From Vulcanimicrobiota bacterium (lineage in GTDB: Bacteria > Vulcanimicrobiota > Vulcanimicrobiia > Vulcanimicrobiales > Vulcanimicrobiaceae): a stretch of DNA of 12,286 nucleotides. A model generated the notes under the pieces. The model was not told where the DNA came from. It saw only the letters and a program-made list of their open reading frames with translations, and searched no databases. Each line of letters opens with the position of its first letter. Within the stretch, counting starts at the first letter, position 1. Of the stretch, positions 1-6,733 are shown in pieces. The translations under genes were made by a program, and so were the position numbers. The stretch covers positions 1 through 12,286 of the forward strand of contig JAFARW010000221.1 of assembly GCA_019245275.1 (NCBI GenBank), in the 5' to 3' direction.

Positions 1-1
1 C

Positions 2-277
2 GTCAAGAAAAAGTACGGCCCGGAGTTTTACGAGACGATCGGGCGCAAAGGCGGCCAGGCGACGAAGCTCGCTCACGGTCACGCTTTCTACGAGCAAATC
101 GGTAAGAAGGGCGGGAAGAAAGGCGGCGAAGCGACGCGCGACCGTTACGGCCCGAACTTCTATGAACAGATCGGACAAAAAGGTGGCCAAAAAGTCAAGC
201 AACTCATCGAAGAAGGCAAACGGGCTGCTGCTGCGTCGCGACGCGCACAAAACACCGAAGAGAAGCGCGCCTCCTAA
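2..277 (+). CDS. KGG-repeat stress protein (GsiB/YciG-like), 5' end cut by window edge
   Basis: The frame opens at base 2 with no start inside the window and closes with TAA at 275-277, leaving 91 visible residues. The visible part is very hydrophilic and contains three copies of a short unit of the form FYExIGxKGG, at about residues 9-18, 29-38 and 53-62. An extra KGG follows the second copy, and two copies are preceded by a YGP tripeptide. The tail (about 63-91) is Lys/Arg/Ala-rich. This is the 'stress-induced acidophilic repeat' (KGG) pattern known from Bacillus GsiB and enterobacterial YciG; such proteins are small, soluble and linked to desiccation, acid or general stress, with no known catalytic role. 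Function here is inferred from the repeat alone. The family call is firm; full length and start are unknown. The next gene on the same strand follows closely, and its longest reading frame overlaps this gene's last 116 bases. Confidence 0.85.
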   Translation, partial: VKKKYGPEFYETIGRKGGQATKLAHGHAFYEQIGKKGGKKGGEATRDRYGPNFYEQIGQKGGQKVKQLIEEGKRAAAASRRAQNTEEKRAS

Positions 278-281
278 AACC

Positions 282-1025
282 CTGCGCCGGTTTCTGTTTG
301 TGTTAGCGGCCGCATCTGCGGCCGCGCTGAGTTTGCGCGCTGCGCCGATATCCGCAGTGCCCTTGCCGGAAAGCTCTCCGCAGTCCGGCCCCACGGCTAC
401 ACCAACCGCGCTTCCGCCCGGCGCGCGCGTTTTGCCGCTCGATTCGAGTTTGCTTTTCGTGCTTGACGATCGGATCGGCTCGCACGTCTCTCAGAGTGGT
501 ACCGAAGCACGCGCTCACCTTAAGGATGCGATTGTGCTCGGCGGTGTCACCGTCGCGCCGGCCGGCACACCGGCACGCATTAAGATTACGGATGTGCGCG
601 GGGCGCAAGCACCCGACGTCGACGGGTCGATCGACATTCTCTTCGAGCCGATCCGACTAGCGAATCAATCGATGATGCCGCTGCTAACGCCGACGACACA
701 CGTCACCGTTCACGTCACCGCCGGCCAAGCATCGACCGCCGGTGTCGCCGACACAATCGAAGACATCTTCATCCCGTACCACGTCCTCTACCGGATGTTC
801 CGCAAAGGAGCGGAGGTCGATCTGCGCCCTGGAACGATCCTGCGAGCGCGAACGGCCGCCATCCTTAGAGTCGCCGGCGGAGTCGTCAGCGTAGTCGCGC
901 CGCCGCCCTTCCACTTGAGCGTCGATCAGCCGCACTCGCACTTCTCGCCGTTGCCTTTCGTAACAGTCGCGCCGAAGAAGACGCCGACGCCGATACCGCG
1001 GCCGCAGGCAACTCCGCCGCACTAA
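282..1025 (+). CDS. Exported protein of unknown function, Pro/Thr-rich ends; start uncertain
   Basis: I do not recognise a named family. The open frame can be read from ATG 162, but the first 116 bases then overlap the KGG-repeat gene in another frame and no Shine-Dalgarno site precedes that ATG. I place the N-terminus at about 282, where a CTG codon five bases after the KGG stop would give MRRFLFVLAAASAAALSL. That is a textbook signal peptide (two Arg, then a hydrophobic core), probably cleaved near the Ala-rich stretch that follows. GTG 300 is the nearest conventional start, but it removes the basic residues. The mature protein has a Pro/Ser/Thr linker, then a mainly beta-type region of about 150 residues including a DIEDIFIPYHVLYRMF-like helix (after GVADT) and a PGTILRART segment, then a Pro/Thr/Lys-rich tail ending in PPH. 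It is probably periplasmic or cell-surface. The next exported gene starts 16 bp after its stop, so the two may be cotranscribed unless the hairpin at 1030-1062 terminates. Confidence 0.65.
   Translation: MRRFLFVLAAASAAALSLRAAPISAVPLPESSPQSGPTATPTALPPGARVLPLDSSLLFVLDDRIGSHVSQSGTEARAHLKDAIVLGGVTVAPAGTPARIKITDVRGAQAPDVDGSIDILFEPIRLANQSMMPLLTPTTHVTVHVTAGQASTAGVADTIEDIFIPYHVLYRMFRKGAEVDLRPGTILRARTAAILRVAGGVVSVVAPPPFHLSVDQPHSHFSPLPFVTVAPKKTPTPIPRPQATPPH
306..325. repeat. Inverted repeat of two NotI-type octamers (GCGGCCGC) with 4-nt spacer
   Basis: GCGGCCGC at 306-313 and again at 318-325 is separated by ATCT. Each octamer is its own palindrome, so the pair can fold as an 8-bp stem with a 4-nt loop. 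It lies 28 bases after the KGG gene's stop and also encodes the AAASAAA run in the signal peptide of the next protein. No T-run follows, so a terminator role is doubtful; alanine codon repetition is a sufficient explanation. Confidence 0.6.
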
Positions 1026-1029
1026 TCCA

Positions 1030-1062
1030 AATGCGCTGACTATGTTTCAGCGCATTCTTTTT
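1030..1062 (+). terminator. Terminator-like hairpin with T-tract overlapping a start codon
   Basis: AATGCGCTGA (1030-1039) and TCAGCGCATT (1047-1056) are perfectly complementary 10-base arms around a 7-base loop (1040-1046). A CTTTTT run follows at 1057-1062. The shape is that of a rho-independent terminator for the exported gene ending at 1025. The ATG of the next gene (1042-1044) lies in the loop, so the same element may limit translation of that gene or be a conditional read-through point. The stem holds five GC pairs of ten, so it is only moderately strong. Confidence 0.55.
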
Positions 1063-1707
1063 GCATTCATTGCCGCCGGCGCCACCGTATCACTGCTGGG
1101 CGCAACACCTAAGCTTTCGGGCAAGCCGGTCGGCGCCGAAGTCCAGTTCGTCCGGTCGATTCAAGCCGATTTGATGCACCGCTTTCCAACCGCCGCGGAC
1201 GCTGAGAAAAGCGGCTACGTTCGTTTTACGTACGAGGATTCAACGGGATCGATCAGTTACGCGAATCGTCAGTGGCAATCAGCCGATCCGCAGCATCCGA
1301 GCCAGCTTTGGTACGACGTGAAGGGCAATCTCTTAGGAGCCGATTTCTCCGTACTGCAAGCGAACAGCCCCAAGCCGCCGCATCTTTGGGGCGTTAATCC
1401 AGCCCGCTGGGTAACTTTTCGCGCGCACGTGCACTACATTGCAACCGATCCGCAGACGAAACAGCCGGTGTATAGTGCAATTCGGATGAGCCGCTTTACC
1501 GCAGCGGGCGGTGACCCGGCAAATCCGACGGCGGAAACGCTTGTAAAGACGGGCGCCGTTAAAGACGCAAGCTCGGTGCAAACCGTCTTCACGTTTCCGG
1601 CGATTTGGGACTTAATCGTGTGGGTGAAGCCAAATCCAAACGGCGCTTTCGCGGAGAAAAACCCGAACGTTATCCCGAGCAAGAACGCGGAGAAAGACGG
1701 CATGTAA
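1042..1707 (+). CDS. Exported protein of unknown function, 221 aa
   Basis: I do not recognise a family. The N-terminus MFQRILFAFIAAGATVSLLGA is a clear Sec-type signal peptide (Arg at position 4, hydrophobic core to about 20, cleavage likely after Gly-Ala at 20-21), which supports ATG 1042 as the start. There is no lipobox cysteine and no cysteine at all in the protein, so it is probably a soluble periplasmic or secreted protein rather than a lipoprotein. The mature part (about 200 residues) is mixed in composition, with aromatic-rich strands such as YVRFTYED (59-66) and WVTFRAHVHYIA (123-134), a probable beta fold. The C-terminus is Asn/Lys-rich. No Shine-Dalgarno is visible and the start codon sits in the loop of a hairpin (1030-1056). 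It lies 16 bp after another exported protein on the same strand and converges on the gene ending at 1727. It may work with its upstream neighbour, but nothing in the sequence shows how. Confidence 0.75.
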   Translation: MFQRILFAFIAAGATVSLLGATPKLSGKPVGAEVQFVRSIQADLMHRFPTAADAEKSGYVRFTYEDSTGSISYANRQWQSADPQHPSQLWYDVKGNLLGADFSVLQANSPKPPHLWGVNPARWVTFRAHVHYIATDPQTKQPVYSAIRMSRFTAAGGDPANPTAETLVKTGAVKDASSVQTVFTFPAIWDLIVWVKPNPNGAFAEKNPNVIPSKNAEKDGM

Positions 1708-1724
1708 CGCGCGCCGCGCGTTAC
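1704..1724. terminator. Perfect palindrome between convergent genes, possible bidirectional terminator
   Basis: GTAACGCGCG (1704-1713) and CGCGCGTTAC (1715-1724) are exact inverse complements around a single C. The practical fold is an 8-bp stem with a 5-nt loop. It fills nearly all of the 19-bp gap between the stop at 1705-1707 and the opposing stop at 1727-1729, and includes the plus-strand stop codon. Neither side has a proper T-run, so this would be a non-canonical terminator or a simple transcription-collision barrier. Confidence 0.5.
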
Positions 1725-1726
1725 GC

Positions 1727-2395
1727 TTAGCAGTACTTTTCTAGAACTGTCTGCGCGTGTGCCGCCGAGCGTACTTCGGCGTCGCGCAAAATATCGCGCA
1801 TGCCGTCGAATCTTAGATAGGACTTGATGTTCTTCTCATCGGCCGGCAGCTGCAGATCGTGCAGCGTCACGCCGCCGATCGGCTGACCAGTCAGAGTGCG
1901 CGGAACGATATTCTCATAGTCGATCATTCCTTGCACGATACCGAAGACGTCGGTTGACATCTGTTTTTGCTTATCGAGCGCACGCTGCATCTCTTGAGCC
2001 AGCATATGTATTTCTGAGGAGCGCTCCGGGTCGCCGGAAAAAGTCTGCGCCTCGCGCAACTGGTTGATCTCGCGCTGAATGGTAACATTGTTCTCCTGCA
2101 TCGAGCTCACGTAGCGCTCGAGCCGGTATCGCTCGTCGTAGAACTGTTGATCCCAATCGATCTTCGAGAACAGTGTGTTCACGTTGTCGAGCGAAATGCT
2201 GATCCGGTCGAGCGTGAAGTCGTTCTCAAGCAGGGGGTGCACCGCACCGTTGAAATGTTTGTAGAAAGCCGTGCAATACGGAGTCGAACGCACGGCGCCG
2301 ATCTCTTTAAGCGGCGGACCGGCGCTGGGTGCGGGGACCGGTGATGCGAGGGGCGTGCCGATTACGGCCAGCGCCATGGCGAGGACGACGATCAA
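1727..2395 (-). CDS. Exported coiled-coil protein of unknown function downstream of rpoD
   Basis: I do not recognise a family. Reading from TTG 2395 gives 222 residues beginning with a hydrophobic run (about residues 2-16) followed by a Pro/Ala/Ser-rich stretch (18-28), consistent with an exported or N-terminally anchored protein, although the n-region lacks Arg or Lys. An in-frame TAA two codons upstream rules out a longer form; ATG 2377 is the alternative, leaving a short hydrophobic segment. Residues about 83-150 are rich in Glu, Gln, Arg and Leu with heptad-like spacing, a probable coiled coil. Cysteines occur at 41 and at the extreme C-terminus (222), so a disulfide is possible. The TTG lies 10 bp after the rpoD stop on the same strand, so the gene is probably cotranscribed with dnaG-rpoD. 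A GGAG occurs in the rpoD tail but is about 20 nt from the TTG, too far to be a normal ribosome site. Confidence 0.7.
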   Translation of the reverse strand: MIVVLAMALAVIGTPLASPVPAPSAGPPLKEIGAVRSTPYCTAFYKHFNGAVHPLLENDFTLDRISISLDNVNTLFSKIDWDQQFYDERYRLERYVSSMQENNVTIQREINQLREAQTFSGDPERSSEIHMLAQEMQRALDKQKQMSTDVFGIVQGMIDYENIVPRTLTGQPIGGVTLHDLQLPADEKNIKSYLRFDGMRDILRDAEVRSAAHAQTVLEKYC

Positions 2396-2405
2396 AGTTT
2401 AAACG

Positions 2406-3575
2406 CTATTCGTTGCTCCAATAGTCTTTCAACGCTTTGCCGCGCGAAGGGTGACGCAACTTGCGAAGCGCCTTGGCTTCGATCTGACGAATGCGCTCGC
2501 GGGTCACGCCGAATTCCTGGCCGACCTCTTCGAGCGTTCGCTGGTGCCCATCTTCCAACCCGAAGCGCAGGACGAGCACTTTGCGCTCGCGTTCGGTCAG
2601 ATTTTGCAGTACATCCGCCATCTTCTCTTTGAGCAGCATAACGGAGGCGGCTTCGGCGGGTGCGACCGCTTCTTGATCTTCGATGAAGTCGCCCAGGTGG
2701 GAATCTTCTTCCTCTCCGATCGGCGTCTCAAGCGAAATCGGTTCCTGCGAAATTTTGATGACGTCGCGCACCTTTTCGGGCGTCAACCCCATTTCCGAAG
2801 CGATTTCCTCAACCGATGGATCGCGTCCGAGCTCTTGCAGCAGCTGACGTGAGATCTTGATCAACCGGTTGATCGTCTCGACCATGTGTACCGGAATCCG
2901 GATCGTCCGCGCTTGATCGGCAAGCGCACGCGTGATCGCTTGCCGGATCCACCACGTCGCGTATGTGGAAAATTTATATCCTTTGCGGTAATCGAATTTT
3001 TCGACGGCTCGAATTAAGCCCAAGTTCCCTTCCTGAATGAGATCCAAGAAGAGCATGCCGCGGCCGACGTACTTCTTCGCGATCGAAACGACGAGACGCA
3101 GATTCGCTTCAGTTAATTGGCGCTTTGCCTCTTCGCCGCGCACAACGATCGCCGAATTGGCAGCGCCGTCCTTGAGCGCTTCGAGCTCTCCGGCCTCGAT
3201 GCGCATCGCCAAATTCTTCTCATCGTCCATCGAGAGCAGCGGCACGCGTCCAATCTCCTTGAGATACATGCGAACCGGATCGTCCAACGCCAAACCGGCC
3301 TGCAGCGCCGTCTCGGCGCTCTCGTCTTCGGAATCGGCTTTGTCGCTCTTTTGCTCGTCGATGATCTCGATGCCGGCGGCAGAGACTTCTTCGAAGAGAT
3401 CGTCCATGCGCTCCGGGTTGACGTCCTCGACGTTTTCAAAGACCGCGTTTATCTCTTCATACGTCAACGAGCCGCGTTTGCGGCCACGCTCAAGCAGCTT
3501 GCGGATAAGTTCTTCGACCGACGCGGGCGGCGTCGGCTCAACGGTTGCTGAAGCGCCTGATTTCTTGCGAGCCAT
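2406..3575 (-). CDS. rpoD: Primary RNA polymerase sigma factor (sigma-70/SigA)
   Basis: This is the housekeeping sigma factor, which directs core RNA polymerase to -35/-10 promoters. The 389 residues contain every expected region: a helical region 1.1 (about 18-73), an acidic linker (75-90), region 1.2 at about 98-115 (DPVRMYLKEIGRVPLL), region 2 at about 150-232 with EANLRLVVSIAKKYV and the -10-recognising segment KGYKFSTYATWWIRQAITRA, region 3 at about 232-310, and region 4 at about 318-385 with the helix-turn-helix TLEEVGQEFGVTRERIRQIE. It lacks the large insert between 1.2 and 2.1 seen in proteobacterial RpoD and has the compact SigA-like size. The start is firm: ATG 3575 follows a full-length Shine-Dalgarno. 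It lies 46 bp after dnaG on the same strand, the classic primase-sigma pair, and probably shares its transcript. Confidence 0.98.
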   Translation of the reverse strand: MARKKSGASATVEPTPPASVEELIRKLLERGRKRGSLTYEEINAVFENVEDVNPERMDDLFEEVSAAGIEIIDEQKSDKADSEDESAETALQAGLALDDPVRMYLKEIGRVPLLSMDDEKNLAMRIEAGELEALKDGAANSAIVVRGEEAKRQLTEANLRLVVSIAKKYVGRGMLFLDLIQEGNLGLIRAVEKFDYRKGYKFSTYATWWIRQAITRALADQARTIRIPVHMVETINRLIKISRQLLQELGRDPSVEEIASEMGLTPEKVRDVIKISQEPISLETPIGEEEDSHLGDFIEDQEAVAPAEAASVMLLKEKMADVLQNLTERERKVLVLRFGLEDGHQRTLEEVGQEFGVTRERIRQIEAKALRKLRHPSRGKALKDYWSNE

Positions 3576-3588
3576 TATATTGTTGTCT

Positions 3589-3598
3589 TCACCTCCTT
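3589..3598 (-). promoter_or_regulatory. Full-length Shine-Dalgarno for rpoD
   Basis: On the minus strand this reads AAGGAGGTGA, complementary to the whole anti-Shine-Dalgarno at the 3' end of 16S rRNA. It is separated from ATG 3575 by 13 bases, longer than the usual 5-9, counted from the end of the full match. The 46-bp dnaG-rpoD gap shows no obvious terminator hairpin, so rpoD is probably translated from a dnaG-rpoD transcript at high efficiency. Confidence 0.8.
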
Positions 3599-3621
3599 CA
3601 GAATAGATTGATCCCTAGGAT

Positions 3622-5415
3622 TTATTTCTTAAGCTTGGCGACGAGCGCGTCGTAGTCGTTACGCACTTCTTTCGGCACCTCTTTCCCGGCGCCGACCAAC
3701 TCGTCGATTTGGCGGGACAGTTCCTGATAACGTTCTTTTTCTGCTTCGAGTTGCAGACGTTTGATGATTTGTTCCAGATGCTGCCGCCGCTCTTCGGTAT
3801 CCTTATAGCGCACCGTCGAGCTGCGATCCGGCTTTTGTAGGGCCGAGAGCACCCCCGCGACGTCCGCCTCCTCGGCAAAGAGCGCATAGATGTCGGCACT
3901 CGAGCGAAGACGCGGAGCTTCATCTAGGAGCCGCTTGTAGATCGTGCGGTAGACTTCGTTCGCGAACCGGCTTGGCGGCGGCAGCTCGGCCGCATAATCG
4001 ACGAGTAGGCCGGGCTCCTCCACTACGATCGCCAAAATCTCGCGTTCGTAGGATGACGGCTGAAAGCTGGGCGCAATGTGCCGGCTTCCAAGCCGAACCG
4101 GGCCGCGCGGCGCAAAGTTGGCGGCATTTGAGAGAAAACGGCTGTTCCGCAGATCGTTTGGGCTCACGTTGAGGCGGCCCGCAACGTAAACGCGCCATTT
4201 GTCCCACTCGGCAACGGGAGTCATCTCGCGGATCAGCGCCTCTCCTCGGCGCGCGATCATGCTTGGTGAGTCGAAGCCCGTTTGCAGCCGCGCTACCTCG
4301 CGTTCAAGTCGAAACTCGATCGCTGGTTTCGATTCCTCGAGCAGCGTGCGAAATGCCGCCGCGCCTTGCGTGCGCACGAAACTGTCCGGATCCTCGCCTA
4401 TTGGCAGCGTAACCACCCGCACCGACGAGCCGGCGTTTTCGATCACGCGAACAGCCGTATCAATTGCTTTCTCCGCAGCGGCGCTGCCGGCGGCATCCGC
4501 ATCGAAGCAGACATAGATGTGTTCAGCGTACTTGCGGAGCTGTCGAGCTTGATCTTCCGTAAAAGCGGTCCCAAGTGACGCAACCGCGTTCTCGAAGCCC
4601 GCTTGATGCAGCGCGATGCAATCCAAATAGCCTTCAACGACGATCAGCGATCCTTCGGCGGCTGCTGCGCGGCGCGCTAAGTTGAGCGCAAAAACGTGGT
4701 GCCCTTTCGTGTACACGGGCGTCGTCGCCGTGTTGACATATTTTTGCTCCGCATCGCCTAAGGCGCGTCCGCCAAACGCGATGATCTCGCCCGTGGTGGA
4801 CAAGGTCGGGATCATCAGGCGGTTCCGGTAGAAGTCATAATAACCGCCGCTCTGCCGCGGCTTAACGAGTCCCGCCTTGGCCGCTACCGCGAGGTCGATT
4901 CCCTGGCCCCGTAGTTCATTTACGAGCGCATCCCAACCATCGAGTGCATAGCCCAAAGAAAAGCGTTCGATCGTCGCTGCGTTGATGGAGCGCCGTTCGC
5001 AATAACGCAGCGCCTCGGCGCCTTCTTCGCCAAGGAGGTTGCGCGCAAAGAACGCTGCCGCGACCTTATTTGCTTCGTAGATCGTCTCGCGTTCGCTGCG
5101 ACGTCGAGCATCTACGGCAGTTTCCGCCGCGAGTTCGATTCCGGCGCGCGTCGCTAGTACTCTAGCTGCATCGGGGAAGGTCAAATTCTCGACGCGTTGC
5201 ACGAACGCGATCGCATCACCATATGCGCCGCATCCGAAGCATTTGAAGTAGCCCTCTTGCGCGTGCACGTGAAACGACGGCGTCCGCTCGCTGTGAAACG
5301 GGCAGAGGCCGACGAGATCGCGGCCAGCTTTACGCAGCGAAACGAACGAACCGACTAAGCTCGCGAGGTCGGTACGCGCATGTATTTCGCGAATGGTCGT
5401 CGGGTCAATTCGCAT
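3622..5415 (-). CDS. dnaG: DNA primase
   Basis: DnaG makes the RNA primers for lagging-strand synthesis, working with the replicative helicase DnaB. The 597 residues show the standard order. The CHC2 zinc-binding domain has C38, H41, C59 and C62 (CPFH and CFGC). The catalytic core begins at about 110 and contains the FYRNRLMIPT and IIAFGGRAL motifs (195-218). The Toprim metal-binding site has E261 in VEGYLD and D305/D307 in FDADAAG. The C-terminal 200 or so residues are helical, ending in a Glu/Lys-rich segment, and should contain the helicase-binding region, which is poorly conserved and not directly recognisable. Length is normal for the family. ATG 5415 is placed by the conserved N-terminus (helix, then RDLVGLCPFH); no strong ribosome site precedes it. 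It is divergent from the HD phosphohydrolase gene, and rpoD follows 46 bp downstream. Confidence 0.98.
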   Translation of the reverse strand: MRIDPTTIREIHARTDLASLVGSFVSLRKAGRDLVGLCPFHSERTPSFHVHAQEGYFKCFGCGAYGDAIAFVQRVENLTFPDAARVLATRAGIELAAETAVDARRRSERETIYEANKVAAAFFARNLLGEEGAEALRYCERRSINAATIERFSLGYALDGWDALVNELRGQGIDLAVAAKAGLVKPRQSGGYYDFYRNRLMIPTLSTTGEIIAFGGRALGDAEQKYVNTATTPVYTKGHHVFALNLARRAAAAEGSLIVVEGYLDCIALHQAGFENAVASLGTAFTEDQARQLRKYAEHIYVCFDADAAGSAAAEKAIDTAVRVIENAGSSVRVVTLPIGEDPDSFVRTQGAAAFRTLLEESKPAIEFRLEREVARLQTGFDSPSMIARRGEALIREMTPVAEWDKWRVYVAGRLNVSPNDLRNSRFLSNAANFAPRGPVRLGSRHIAPSFQPSSYEREILAIVVEEPGLLVDYAAELPPPSRFANEVYRTIYKRLLDEAPRLRSSADIYALFAEEADVAGVLSALQKPDRSSTVRYKDTEERRQHLEQIIKRLQLEAEKERYQELSRQIDELVGAGKEVPKEVRNDYDALVAKLKK

Positions 5416-5474
5416 TGCTGCCGCAGATCGTAATTCGCCGGAGTGTTACTGCTCACCCACGAAAGGTGCGCCAA
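5416..5474. promoter_or_regulatory. Divergent intergenic region between dnaG and the HD phosphohydrolase
   Basis: These 59 bases separate two divergent start codons, so promoters for dnaG-rpoD and for the HD gene must lie here or inside the opposing gene. On the minus strand, TACGAT with a poor TGAGCA 17 bp upstream is the best sigma-70-like pair I see, and it is weak. Any shared regulator binding here would touch both genes. Confidence 0.35.
5463..5468 (+). promoter_or_regulatory. Shine-Dalgarno that fixes the HD phosphohydrolase start at GTG 5475
   Basis: AAGGTG lies six bases before GTG 5475. The protein read from there begins VKRIFDPIHHFIEL, matching the usual N-terminus of this family. 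The in-frame TTG 60 bases upstream (5415) overlaps the dnaG start codon by one base and adds 20 unconserved residues, so it is unlikely to be used. Confidence 0.7.
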
Positions 5475-6680
5475 GTGAAGCGGATTTTTGATCCGATCCA
5501 CCATTTCATTGAACTTTCGACGGCCGAAGCGAAGCTGTTGGACACCGACGTCATGCAGCGAATGCGACGCCTGCGCCAACTCGGCCTTGCGTACCTCGCC
5601 TTTCCTTCCGCCGAACATTCGCGCTTCGGTCACGCGCTGGGCGCTGTGGCTGCGGGTACGCGAGTCTTCGAAACGCTGATCACGCACTCGCGCGAAGCAT
5701 TTAACGATGCGAACATCGAGTACGAGCGGCGGCTCCTACGCGCAGCGCTTCTCCTGCACGACATTGGGCACGGCCCCTTCAGCCACGCTTGCGAGGATGT
5801 ATTAGGCGTGCGACACGAGGCACGGACCGAGGCGATCCTCAACCTGCGGCGGATGCGGGAGACGCTTGCGGCGCTCGAAGTGGATCCGGCTGAGGTGCTG
5901 GCGCTTATTTTGGGCAATGCTTCCGGCCGCCATCGCGTCTTCGGGGAAATCGTCAGCGGCCCAAATTTGGACGCCGATCGAATGGATTATCTGCTTCGCG
6001 ACGCTTACTTCACCGGCGTCGCAACCGGCCACTACGATAGCGAGCAGCTCTTCGGCTCGCTCCGGATCTATCAGGATTCGGGGCCCGCGATTCTTGGGGT
6101 CGATAGCCGAGGCGTCGTGGCACTCGAATCTTTTGTCTTGGCGCGCTATATGATGTTCGCGACGGTCTACTTCCACCACACGACCCGGATGTATGAAAGA
6201 ATTTTGCAGGATGCGCTGCGCGAACTTTGGCCGCAGCCCTCCGCGCTTGATGACATTGAAGAATTTCTTGCCTGGGACGATGCGCGCGTGATGACCGAGC
6301 TCGAAAAGCTCGACTCGGATGCAGCCCGAGCGCTACGCGGGCGCATTCGCGTTTATGCTGTGGCTGCCGAGTTCAACGCGGAACGCGACCTCGAGGTCTT
6401 CCAGACATGCGAAGCAGCGCTGCGAGCGCGCTGGGGAGACGCTGTTTGGGCCGATTCGCAGGAGCAATTGATGCATCGCTTGCCGCTCGGCTCGGACGAT
6501 CGAAAGCCCACAGTCATGGTCGGCATCGGCGATACACTCGTCGATGCGCGCGAGGCTTCGGATCTGATCAAGCGGGTGTCAGGGCGCGCTTACTGGCGCA
6601 AGCTTTTCGTTCGCCGCGATCAGGTAGATGTCGCAGCGGCGCGCGAAGTTTGCCGTTCGATCATCAAGGGTCGCCGCTGA
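5475..6680 (+). CDS. HD-domain phosphohydrolase, dNTP triphosphohydrolase-like (COG1078 type)
   Basis: The protein belongs to the HD superfamily of metal-dependent phosphohydrolases, in the branch related to dGTP triphosphohydrolases and SAMHD1-like dNTPases. From GTG 5475 it has 401 residues. The N-terminus has the family pattern FDPIHHFIEL (5-14), then QRMRRLRQLGLAYLAFPSAEHSRFGH (28-53). The metal-binding set is H53, H95-D96 within LLHDIGHGPFSH, and an aspartate in LDADRMDYLLRD (165-176, probably D168). A conserved HE pair follows at 114-115. The C-terminal half (about 230-401) is helical and less conserved. The likely role is hydrolysis of deoxynucleotides or another nucleotide signal in the cytoplasm; the substrate cannot be told from sequence. 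It is transcribed divergently from dnaG and ends at the strong hairpin at 6685-6716. HD dNTPase genes next to dnaG are known in Gram-positive bacteria, which fits control of the dNTP pool near replication genes. Confidence 0.9.
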   Translation: MKRIFDPIHHFIELSTAEAKLLDTDVMQRMRRLRQLGLAYLAFPSAEHSRFGHALGAVAAGTRVFETLITHSREAFNDANIEYERRLLRAALLLHDIGHGPFSHACEDVLGVRHEARTEAILNLRRMRETLAALEVDPAEVLALILGNASGRHRVFGEIVSGPNLDADRMDYLLRDAYFTGVATGHYDSEQLFGSLRIYQDSGPAILGVDSRGVVALESFVLARYMMFATVYFHHTTRMYERILQDALRELWPQPSALDDIEEFLAWDDARVMTELEKLDSDAARALRGRIRVYAVAAEFNAERDLEVFQTCEAALRARWGDAVWADSQEQLMHRLPLGSDDRKPTVMVGIGDTLVDAREASDLIKRVSGRAYWRKLFVRRDQVDVAAAREVCRSIIKGRR

Positions 6681-6684
6681 AAAA

Positions 6685-6716
6685 GAAAACCGCGGCGCAC
6701 TAGCGCCGCGGTTTTC
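6685..6716. terminator. Bidirectional rho-independent terminator
   Basis: GAAAACCGCGGCGC (6685-6698) and GCGCCGCGGTTTTC (6703-6716) form a perfect 14-bp stem with a 4-nt loop (ACTA). An A-rich stretch (6681-6689) lies on one side and TTTT (6712-6715) within the other arm, so it can act in both directions. The minus-strand T-run is the stronger one. It separates the convergent HD gene (stop at 6680) and the small exported gene (stop at 6734), as expected. Confidence 0.92.
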
Positions 6717-6733
6717 CCGTTTGTTAGGTAGCG

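Noticed and set aside
2..277. Repeats at the left edge considered as a DNA tandem array or CRISPR-like element
   Set aside because: The repetition is at protein level (FYExIGxKGG with 20- and 24-residue spacing) and the DNA copies diverge at third positions, as expected for a coding repeat.
3037..3606. 189-codon plus-strand open frame antisense to the start of rpoD
   Set aside because: It is Ser-rich in the way expected from the complementary frame of a GC-rich gene, has no ribosome site, and lies wholly opposite strongly conserved rpoD sequence.
3576..3621. Separate promoter or terminator between dnaG and rpoD
   Set aside because: The 46-bp gap holds the rpoD Shine-Dalgarno but no clear -35/-10 pair or hairpin with a T-run.
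5415..5474. Longer N-terminus for the HD phosphohydrolase (TTG 5415)
   Set aside because: The added 20 residues are not family-like, overlap the dnaG start codon, and have no ribosome site, while GTG 5475 has AAGGTG at 6 bp.
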